From Glandiceps talaboti (taxonomy: Eukaryota > Hemichordata > Enteropneusta > Spengelidae), in assembly GCF_964340395.1 (NCBI RefSeq), contig NC_135564.1, positions 2,829,001 through 2,893,000 on the forward strand: DNA of 64,000 nucleotides, in the 5' to 3' direction. The notes under the pieces were generated by a model. It was given only the letters and a program-made list of their open reading frames with translations, was not told the DNA's origin and searched no databases. The position numbers were made by a program, and so were the translations under genes. Positions within the stretch are counted from its first letter, which is position 1; every line of letters starts with the position of its first letter. Shown here one piece after another: positions 1 to 10,000 of the stretch.

Positions 1-48
1 TACTTTACTTAATATTTAGAAAACAAAATTGTATTGTTTGTGTTACAG

Positions 49-2508
49 TTATTCAGTAAAGTGTCATCCTTATCTGATGTACTTAGTCACTGCCAGAAGT
101 ACCAGTCACTCAGTCCAGTACTAAGACAACACATAATGGCTCCTATTGTAACAGCTGTGGTAGCGGATATGACAAATGCAATTCGTAAGGTGGGTGTCAC
201 TGAATGTTCTCTATCATGTCATGTACACTTAATAATTGACAAAGGTTTCAGTTCTTTACGACATGTTTATTATATTTCAGAGATTTATATTTTAATTTAT
301 TGGCAGGTACATTTCAGTATTGCAGTACACATTTCTTTTGAATGTTTCAGATCCCTTTAAAATAAAGTTTCCATATTTACATTTTTATTAACATATTCAA
401 TATTTAAAATATTATATAAGAAGTGTAAGTTTTTTAGAAAAAAGAAAACTTTAATCCTGTTTTCTAAATATCAAGTTTTGTTGTTATTGTTGTTGTTGTT
501 GTTGTTGTTGTTGGTGGTGGTGGTGTTGCTGCTGCTGCTGCTGCTCCTGCTGCTGCTGCAGGACAGGGGTTTATATGTAGGATGTATACCTTCATAATGC
601 AGTATATTTGTCTTCATTTGCAACCCTACATATTACATGCATTCCAAATCAAGTTTTGTATAAAGTAACATTTTGTGTTTGTCTTTGTAGGATTGCCTTC
701 AGGAAGCCAAGGATAATGTAACAGAACTGCCTACATTATCTGCCTTTCTACTTGGTATTGTATCAAAGACTAAAACTATGACATGGTTAGTGTGTACATA
801 TATGATCAGACTGAGAAATGATAATGAGAGTATACTTTATGTAGTTTTAGCTGTTATACAGGGATTTAGCTCATTTTAAAAGTAGGAGGTAAGATTGTTA
901 AAGTTAGCAGTAAACATGTATGAGGGACAACCATGAATCTGCCTAGCAGTGGATATATATGCGTGTTGTCAATGGCCCCACTCCCCTTGGAGTGCTTGTT
1001 GTCAAACTGTTGTTAACACTTTATGAATAGCAGACACCAGATGCATACACAAGAAGCTCACTGTGCACTTAACGTACAATCCTTGAAAACTGCACTGAAT
1101 GCTATCAACACTAGGGCTCCTTAGTACCTTGATGGTATTGCCCCACACGCAATCCATGACCACATACGTGACAACCAGTATTGGTGCTTGTACGTCACAG
1201 ATACAGATACAGATACAGACACAGACACAGATACATAAAGCAATCAATCTTCTAATAAACCTTTGAAGTTATTGAATCCACACTTTTGAGGCGAGGAGTC
1301 TTTAGAACCTGATTTCTGATTATTTTTCTAATTTCTTGACAGTTTCTTTGTGAGTGAACTAAAACAATGTATGGAAGCTGGTGCATTACAAACTTTACAT
1401 AATTACTTAGCTGTAGTACATATCTTGTATACACTCAACAGAGGTAAGTATACAAATCTCCTAGCTTTAATCTATCAAATGTCTATTGTATGTATAAATT
1501 ACTGCTCTATGTGACAACAGACAGCAAAACTAGAGTATTCCAGTTTAACAGGGTTATAATGTACCCTGTCAGTCCATAACACAGTCACTTCTCTGATATG
1601 CAATATTTGAATTAAGTATATATGATTGTTGTTTCAGGTCATCATAAAATTCCTAACATGAAAGATTGTCTGCTGGCAGCCCAACTAGACTTAGAAAATA
1701 TGGATATACCACAACAAGAAGGTGAAGAGGAAACAACACAACAGTAAGTCTTCAATGTCAATTAATTCTATTTTCTACTACACTAGTTTATCTATTACAT
1801 TATTCATCAGTAATTTTACTAAGGTTTTGGACCACTGTAACAGAAAGGGAGGAATATGGTAAAACTGATATAGTTTCCAATGCATTATGCTATAATTTTG
1901 GTGGGGAACCCCAGTAAAATAAAATATATACAGATACTTTAGAAACAATTCGCTCCAACAAAGACTTATTTTTACAGACCATACCTTTATGGAACTCATT
2001 ACCACCAAGTATAAAAGCAGCAAGGAGACGTACACCACATTAACAATCACACATCATGGTATTTTACAGGGCTTGAAATTAACTTTTTACTTTGGTCGTC
2101 CTAGTGGGCTACCTGTTTCAGAAATTGGTAGCCCAAGTATTGTGACCTGTAGTCCAATATTCCTGAAAATAGATTTCCTCTATTGGAAATATGTGTATTA
2201 TTAAAATACTTTCATGTCCATAAATCTTTCATCCTCAGCACATAATTAGTTGTAGCCTGAGTGGGCTACCACTTGCAAATTATGGTAGCCCCATGACCAG
2301 AATTGACAGTCTGTGGACGTGGGACTATGGTAGCCCCATGACCAGAATTGATAGTCTGTGGGCATTGGACTACTGTTAATTTCAAGCCCTGTTTTATCAT
2401 TGAATCTTGTAATGATTTTGTTTCTTTTTCTACTTTCACAGTAAATTGCACAGATCCACACTAGACCTTGCTAAGGAAACACTGGTTGCTATCGGAGCTG
2501 TTGCCTAG
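49..2508 (+). CDS. 3' part of an unrecognised multi-exon gene (last five exons)
   Basis: Five exons join in one frame: 49-189, 691-785, 1343-1443, 1638-1743 and 2442-2508, each with AG before and GT after, and with phases that match (0, 2, 1, 2). They give 169 residues and a TAG stop at 2506-2508. The start lies upstream of the window. The product looks alpha-helical and cytosolic: SSLSDVLSHCQKYQSLSP and the run LRQHIMAPIVTAVVADM in exon 1, LKQCMEAGALQTLHNYLAVV in exon 3, an acidic QQEGEEETTQ stretch in exon 4, and a C-terminal helix ending IGAVA. There is no signal peptide or membrane segment. I do not recognise the family; helical-repeat (HEAT/ARM-like) scaffolds are possible. The donor of exon 1 could instead be the GTAAGG at 185, but AAG|GTGGGT at 189 keeps the frame. 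A protein search of the joined exons would identify it. Confidence 0.75.
480..562 (+). repeat. Trinucleotide array (TGT/TGG/GCT)n
   Basis: Intronic TTG, then TGG, then GCT triplets in one run; a compound microsatellite. Confidence 0.9.
1196..1234 (+). repeat. Short hexamer array (CAGATA/CAGACA)n
   Basis: About six imperfect units in an intron of the first gene. Confidence 0.8.
1942..2043 (+). pseudogene. Relic of a reverse-transcriptase C-terminus (non-LTR retrotransposon)
   Basis: The frame from 1942 reads ETIRSNKDLFLQTIPLWNSL, then PPSIKAARRRTPH and a stop. The motif (R/Q)TIPLWNSLPxSIKxA is the usual C-terminal end of reverse transcriptases of many animal non-LTR elements. Nothing of the catalytic domain is nearby, so this is a short 5'-truncated remnant in the fourth intron of the first gene. 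Recognition rests on this one motif. Confidence 0.55.
2067..2391. mobile_element. Non-autonomous TIR element (325 bp), hAT-like ends
   Basis: The ends are a perfect 17-bp inverted repeat, CAGGGCTTGAAATTAAC at 2067-2083 and its complement at 2375-2391. The element is flanked by TTTTA on both sides (2062-2066 and 2392-2396). Inside, a 44-bp segment starting GGTAGCCCCATGACCAG occurs twice (2283 and 2327). There is no transposase. CAGGG termini suggest hAT, but hAT normally makes 8-bp duplications, so the superfamily is uncertain. Confidence 0.7.
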
Positions 2509-2784
2509 TTACAGTCAAAGCAGTCTTTATGGGAAATAATCCATATTTTATACATGCCCTTGTTAACATTTGGATGAAAAACTGATAATTAATTTCTAGC
2601 ATTTAGATTACTTTTTTAAGATAAAAAACAATTCACTAATTAATCTATGATCCAAATTCGGATCTACTTTATACTACCGTAATTCACTATTTTAAGATTT
2701 AGTATACCATCTTGTGTGTGTAATGGAAATAACTATTTTAACATTAAATATTGTTTTGTAAATGTAAACACTGTGATGTATTAT

Positions 2785-2790
2785 AATAAA
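2785..2790 (+). other. Candidate poly(A) signal AATAAA
   Basis: AATAAA lies 277 bases after the stop at 2508 with no earlier exact match noticed, so it is the likely 3' end of the first gene. Confidence 0.5.
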
Positions 2791-3487
2791 ATAACCCAAA
2801 CCATACCCTGGGTTTACCAGTAAAACCCTTCTCTGTCATTGATGGTGTCTAGTCTTTGTTCAATTTATAAAATGCTCTCAATTAACAAGGTCAACACGTC
2901 TCGTCATCATTTCATGATGTTCTTTCAAATGTAATAAGTAACGAAACACATGTAAACATAACAACGTGAGCGACATTGTCTCACACAATGCATTTTGTAA
3001 CTGGAAAATCAAGTATGACATGCATTCTACTTTTTTTTTTTAAATTTTTGTGCTGGGAATTCTTCCCAGCGATTTTCTGAATTGCAGACAAATACAAACA
3101 AACACACACAAATGCTACAGAGACATTTGGGTTTGGGACTACGTGATAGGGCTATACTGCACGCTCTATATCACGTTGCTGTGGAACTGTCAAGGCTTTC
3201 CTAGTCAGTCCACAGGCTATCCCAGAGTCACCCAGGCCCGGCAAACATAGCACCTGCGGGCTCTGTGTGAGTAATCGTCCCCGACTTTTTGAGTCATTAC
3301 TCCAGGAGTCCCCCTAAATTTGCACTCGTCTTGTAAGTGAGACACGGCTGATATATGACATCATGGAACAAGTATGACATGTGTATTCACTTAATTTGTT
3401 CAATAGTCCCAGTAAGCAGGTTCATAAGGCTGGAACTTCAATACTTACAGTCTTTGTCCTGATATGAGGAAGGCAACAGTCAAGAAA
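2791..3487. other. Intergenic, nothing recognised
   Basis: Unique AT-rich sequence. The phrase GGTTTACCAGTAAAA...CCTTCTCTG...TTGATGGTGT at 2812-2849 recurs at 7650-7687, so this edge belongs to a dispersed repeat. Confidence 0.5.
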
Positions 3488-3494
3488 TGTAGAC

Positions 3495-3799
3495 CACAGG
3501 GTAAAGGACAAATAATAAATTTTGTACTCGCGATTTTCTGGATTTCTAATATTATTTTCTGTATATTTCAAATAAAGTTTTAAATACGGTTTCCTCTCAC
3601 TTTTTTTTTTATTTCCTACCTGATATCAATGTCTTATCTGAGTTTATCAGCTTTGCATTAATTAGTAGCTTGCTAGAGAAACTCACTATTTGCCCAAATT
3701 AACACATTATGCCGTGAGTGTAAACATCTACTGATCCGATTAATGGTAGTACACATGTAATCGCGAGTACACAATTGATTATTTGTCCTTTACCCTGTG
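3495..3799. mobile_element. Non-autonomous TIR element (305 bp) with 7-bp target duplication
   Basis: Inverted arms of about 40 bp start CACAGGGTAAAGGACAAATA at 3495 and end with the complement at 3799. TGTAGAC flanks both ends (3488-3494 and 3800-3806). There is no coding capacity, so it is a MITE-type element. Confidence 0.8.
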
Positions 3800-3892
3800 T
3801 GTAGACATGAAAAGAGTAACGTGGTTATATATCAAAGAACATTATTTTCATTATGTATTGAATATTGTAAACTGTAAATGTTACTAATAATG

Positions 3893-4318
3893 ACAAGCAG
3901 TATATGTCGGTGGCTGTCAATAAAATCACTGAAATAACATAAGCATAAATTTGTATTTCTTTGTGTGTCTGTATGTGTGTGTGTTATAATTTCATTCTGT
4001 TCCTGGAAAATGTAAATTATGTTTTGAATATTATTGAAAACTGCAAGTGATAATAATAATGACAGACTGCATGTGGATGGTTGTCAATAAAATCACTGAA
4101 ATATATGCAGAGATTTGTATTTCTTTGTGTGTGTGTTGTAATTTCATTCTCTTCCTGGAAAATGTAAATTACGTTTTGAATATTATTGCAAGTGTTAATA
4201 ATAATGACAGACAGTGCATGTGGATGGCTATCAATAAAATCCCAGAAATAACATATGCAGAGATTTGTTTGTCTGTGTGTGCTATTCTCTTCCTGGAAAA
4301 TGTGAATTGTCAGCAATA
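3893..4318 (+). repeat. Three-copy minisatellite, unit about 140 bp
   Basis: The block TGTCAATAAAATCACTGAAA ... CTGGAAAATGTAAATTATG ... ATAATAATGACAGAC repeats three times with internal indels. Each unit carries an AATAAA. ORFs on both strands here are repeat artefacts. Confidence 0.85.
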
Positions 4319-4734
4319 GAGTATGATTGTAAATTTCAAAGATGAATAAATGTTAAATCTTAATACATAAAATGGAGTCAGTTTGGGAAATACTCCAGGA
4401 AGGTGAACACATGTTTACTATGAAAACTCCTGGATATTTGAGGGACTAGGTGTACATACTGTGAATTTTGTATTCATGGCTATGATAACTGAAGTCTTGG
4501 TGTATGTTTGCACACTTAGATGGTACAACACAAGCCCCTTGATTAACACAAACAAAAAACTGAGATAGAATTTACCCAAAATAAATAAATTTATTAAACA
4601 GACAATTTTTTTGACCATAAAATCTGAAACATGATTACAAAATTATCCTATCCTTTACTATTCAAATAATAAATGAGTAATAGTGAAATACTTCAAAAAG
4701 GTGTTGTACATCGGCCACTGCTTGATATTCAATG

Positions 4735-5110
4735 GCTGAAAATGATTTTCAAATTTGCATAACTGAAAAGAATGAAGATCATTGGTTCACAAAACCTTTA
4801 AAATTTACATAACTGAAAAGAGTGAAGATTATTGGTTCACGATACATTTCAAATTTGCATAACTGAAAATGATTGAAGCTCATTGGGAGAAAATAATTTT
4901 CAAATTTGCATAAAAAAATGACAAGCTCATTGGTGGAAAATACATTTAAATTTTTTATAACTGAAAATGAAGCTCACTGGTTCAAAATAAACATCAAATT
5001 TACATATTACAATAATTGAGCTCAATGGTAGGAAGTAAATTTACAAATCAATAATTGAGAAGCTCATTGGTAAGAAGCAAACTTGAAATTTGGAAAATGG
5101 TTGAAGTTCA
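4735..5110 (+). repeat. Diverged minisatellite, unit about 55-65 bp
   Basis: Around six degenerate units with the core AAATTTGCATAACTGAAAA followed by GAAG(A/C)TCATTGG. Spacing drifts by small indels. Confidence 0.75.
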
Positions 5111-5875
5111 AAAATAACTTTGAAATGGAAATCATGCACATAGCATAATAATGATATTTTTAAGTTATAAAATCAAAACAGTGAAACCACAAACATGATA
5201 ATCTGTTTCAACAAAATTCATACTGACATGTTAATCTCTGTGTGTCTTCTATTGTAGTATATATATCCTTCTCCACAACCCTAGGACATAAGCACTATAA
5301 AGTATATAACAGATAGCCCAGATTTCGGTAAGTCAAAACTGAAGATATGTAAACAGCAAAATGAATGAAGACTTAAACAAAATAGAACAATATTGTGAGT
5401 TGCATAAAACACAAGCCAAAGGAACAAACTAATTGGCATTCTGAAGATAAACTAAATAAATTCCTGAAAACTGAACAATCAGAAAAATTGTGACAACGTT
5501 TGAGATATTGAATTATTTTTCTCTGGGTTTTTAATGTTGTACAGACACTATTTTAACAATGAATAAACTCGTGAACATAAGGAGTCTTCAGCGTGTACAA
5601 ATAAAAAATATCTGGTATATAGAATTTAAGATACAGTCTTTTATAACACTGCTCTAATGATGGTTTGAACAGGTCAAAGTTCATATGTAAATTAACATGT
5701 CACCTGATTACGATGGCATAACATTTACAATTACTCCTTGCATATATATCCTTGTATTTCACATATCCCAATTATGCGTCATAACATGTTAGCTGCCATT
5801 TTGGTAATATTATTATTATAGTGGAAATTGGAATCTCTGAAAATTGCCAGTAAAGCAGATGTATCAATTTGAGTC
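5111..5875. other. Intergenic, nothing recognised
   Basis: Unique AT-rich sequence; no open frame or RNA signal supported. Confidence 0.5.
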
Positions 5876-6545
5876 CTATGTATCAGCTGAACCCGTCTCT
5901 GATTGGATGACAGACAGGTGCACATATTTTAGTGTTTATGATCAGCTAGTCCCTGATTGGATGTTAGACAGATGCACTGCTTTTAGTCCATTGTAATCAG
6001 TCAGACCTGTCTCTTATTGGATGACAGACAGATGCACGCTTTTAGTCCATTGCAATCAGTCAGACCTGTCTCTGATTGGATGATAGACATATGCACTACT
6101 TTTAGTCCAGTGTAATCAGTCAGACCTGTCACTGATTGGATGACAGACAGATGCACTGCTTTTAGTCCATTGTAATCAGTCAGACCTGTCTCTGATTGGA
6201 TGACAGACAGATGCACGCTTTTAGTCCATTGCAATCAGTCAGACCTGTCTCTGATTGGATGATAGACATATGCACTACTTTTAGTCCAGTGTAATCAGTC
6301 AGACCTGTCACTGATTGGATGACAGACAGATGCACTGCTTTTAGTCCATTGTAATCAGTCAGACCTGTCTCTGATTGGATGACAGACAGATGCACTGCTT
6401 TTAGTCCATTGTAATCAGCCATGCCTGTCTCTGATTGGATGATAGACATATGCACTGCTTTTAGTTCATTGTAATCAGGTAGACCCATCTCTGATTGGAT
6501 GATAGACAAATGCACATATTTTAGTGTTTATGATCAGCCAGACTC
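5876..6545 (+). repeat. 60-bp minisatellite, about 11 units
   Basis: The unit contains GATTGGATGACAGACAGATG and TTTTAGTCCATTGTAATCAG. Some adjacent unit pairs are identical (6001-6180 versus 6181-6360), showing recent multi-unit duplication. It lies just beyond the 3' end of the NEMP gene, and minus-strand ORFs across it are artefacts. Confidence 0.95.
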
Positions 6546-6677
6546 GTCTCTGACAGTAAGTTATCAACAATAATTTATAATATAATCTATATCAAATGTT
6601 GGCAGGTTTTTATATTATTGATATAAATGTGCCCTGAATTGATTGGTACATGAAAATTCTTTTTTAATTTAATTTAG

Positions 6678-7044
6678 TCAGTCTTCTCCACTTTCAGATA
6701 TGTTTGGTCTGTGTCGACCAAAGTAATCATCATCATCATCATCATCCCTTGGCAGATCAAAAGAGGTGTCTGAATCAATCACATGTGAAGCATACTCTTC
6801 ATCTGTGATATGAAGCTCTTTTCCTCGTATAAACTTTGAAAACCTGGAATGAAAAACAGGACAAAAATAATCTAAGGTTCAATCTATTGACTTTTAATTC
6901 TAAATTTGGCACCATGTTTTGGGGGAATTAATTCAGAAAAGTTGTGGATAAGATTTTTCTATGATAAAAATTTGGTAATTTGCATTTTCCTTGGGTAGAT
7001 TTTCATAGAAGTTGATTTGCATAATACCATGTGTGTCTATGTTA

Positions 7045-7090
<46 letters not shown>

Positions 7091-10000
7091 GGAGAGAGGG
7101 GGGGGGGAGAGAGAGGAGAGAGAGAGAGAGAGAGAGGGAGGGGGAGGGAGGGAGAGAGAGAGTACAGAAATGTTAATACGGTACCTTGATGGTGACTCTA
7201 GTTTACTAATAACCTTCCAAGCATCACAGTCAGAACTATTACAATACTCTCTCAATTCTTTGAGTGCTCTCTTTGTTGCTCTATGTCCCTCTATCAAATA
7301 CTCATCCTCTGTCAGCAGTTTCCTCTTTGTTGGAAACCATATCAACCTGTACAAAAACAAAACACAGCAAAACTAAATATGTTGTCTTTTGAACATCATG
7401 TGACATTTGCAACAAACATTGTGACACTTCACATTAGCAATATTTAAAGGAAGGAAAAACTGAAGCTTTCATCCACAGATGTGGACTTGTTCACCAGTCT
7501 GATGCTCTGGGTTGGTCACATGATTCATCATTTGTATCATGTGACCAAAGAATGGAACCTGACATGCCATGTAGTCTGTACATTCAGGAGGTTTGCATGT
7601 GCTATTCAGGGAGATGGTTGTCACCTGACCATAGTGACCGTACTATGGGTTTACCAGTAAAATCCTTCTCTGTTATTGATGGTGTTTAGTCTTCGTTCTA
7701 TAAAATCACTCACAATTAAAGAGATGAATCCATTATATCGTGATGAAAATGAAATGTCATAAAGACAAAACAAGCCTAAATATATCAAAGTAAGTGAAGC
7801 TGTCTTACGCAATAAATCTTGGAACCGGAAAATCTAGTTTTGAAATAAACGAGACTTGTATGAGAGAGAGAAATCTATAGTTGATGGGATACTTACCATT
7901 TTCTTCTAATATTTTTGCCAACATACAAAACAGGAAAACGCATTATACTCCAAGTCCACAGTATTACAATGATAGAAATAGAGACTTCTGGGATTTGTGT
8001 ACCATTGTATATTAGTAGCCACGATCCTAACCAAATAGTCCATTTAATCAGGTTCAACGTCCTTTGTTCAGTAACTGGACCATATCGATAACACACTGCA
8101 AAACTGACTAATGCGGATAGAGCTATGTACCCAAACACTACTTGGAAGTGAGTGTTTTCTGGCAGAGCACGTTCTATTATGATCTTGTTCCATAACCACT
8201 TGATGAAATACAGGGAAAATGACCAACCAAATAATACAAATGCTACCATTGCTTTTTTCTGAAATATGACAGATTTCAAATTTAGAGAATTCAAAATCAA
8301 AGCAGTTTCATTTATTGTAGAGTCATGATGGGTGAATGGTTAGAGTGGCCGGCTTGGAATCTGGCACCCAATAGACACAGACCCACAGGCACTTGTTTCA
8401 ACGTCTGCATTTGATTCCTGCATTCATAATGGTACATCAATTCACTTCATTTAGACAAAATGCCACAAGGAACTATTTTCATTCAAGCTTGCTATCTTAA
8501 AGTGTAGAATGTACAGTTTCTTATTGGTTTCAGCATGGTTGTATCAAACAGAGCCATACATGAAACATATTGTACAATCTCTATATCTGTGTAGACTATA
8601 TACAATGAATTATGTAACATGTCTATACTATACCGGTAGATATACTTACAGCAGGGACAAACTTTCCCATGACATAGACAATGATTAGTAGAGACAGTAT
8701 TACACCAGCTGATACACCAGTACCATAGTAGAATATAAGACTCCTATAATGACAATAACACAATACAGACATTAATACACACTATGACATTTTGTAATGC
8801 AGAAAAAAAACATTGAAAACAAAATCTTCTGTTATAAATATCTGCCATCATTAAAACCATACAGAATCACTGCACAATAGTCATTTAGAAAATTACTATA
8901 TTTCTTTTCTCCTGTGTAAATTAGTCAACAGATATTTTACTTAATATGATTTGAATGTGACTTTCCTTACCTACTGAGTCTGTCAGCCTGGAAAAACAAG
9001 ATAACACCGATAATGAATAATCCTAAGTATCGGGGATCATACACTGTAGAGAGAAATGATGAAAATATGACTTCATTATAATATCATGTTTTGTACTTTG
9101 AATTGTAAACACAGGGAACAGCAGGCATGTTTTGATTGATTCATCAATCGTTTTATTGATTGAATGATTGATTGATTGATTCATTCATTTTTGTGGTTAA
9201 ATGAAACTTATTTTTTGTGTGATATTGATCGATTGACTGACTGATTTTTGTGGTGATATAAACTTTTTTCTTCTTTCCCTGTCTACTTTTCTCTCTTTCA
9301 GCTGTATATAATTCTCTCTTTATCGATCAATCAATTTCATGCCTGCTGTCCCCTGTGGTGTAAACTACAAAGATTGTAATTTTTTGTGTGGATGATGATC
9401 CCTATTTGTTTGGTGATGGCAGTCTCCTTGCATGCGACTTGTAATGCAATGGAATGTACCTTTTCAATATTGAGACTACTAGGATCTGACATTTCCACAG
9501 AACTCAGCTGACTGTTAGTTTGTACACAGCAAACCAACAAATGGAATCACATGAGCTTAAAGACAAAGTGAACATCAGTACCATAACATGTTTAATTCTC
9601 TGCATTCAAATTGGTTCATTCATCTGAAAAGAGTGCTGTACTTTTTGGAATATTGACACAAGCACTTGAACAATTGATGACACATTGTGATCAACAGTAT
9701 TTGCATAAGGATGACATCATTTATCATTTATAATCATCAAATTTCTGCATATCGATAACATCATTGTGATAAGTAATATTTGAATATTCGTAACATCATT
9801 CATAATCAGCAATATTTGCATATAAGTTACATCATCATGATCAGCACTTTTTGGCACATCAAGTCAATACTAGTATATCATCCTTTTACATTGTTTTGGT
9901 CAAAACCCACACTTCAAAAAAAGTGCCGACTGGGGTCAAAGGTCAAAACAATATGACACATCATCTTACTTCTCAACTTAGCTTTGATGGTGACATCTTC

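Noticed and set aside
4017-4319. Opposed ORFs over 3.9-4.3 kb
   Set aside because: They follow the three-copy minisatellite unit and have no gene context.
6001-6515. Minus-strand repeat protein (LSVIQSETGLTDYNGLKAVH)
   Set aside because: 60-bp minisatellite with a unit divisible by three; it lies beyond the NEMP stop with no start or splice context.
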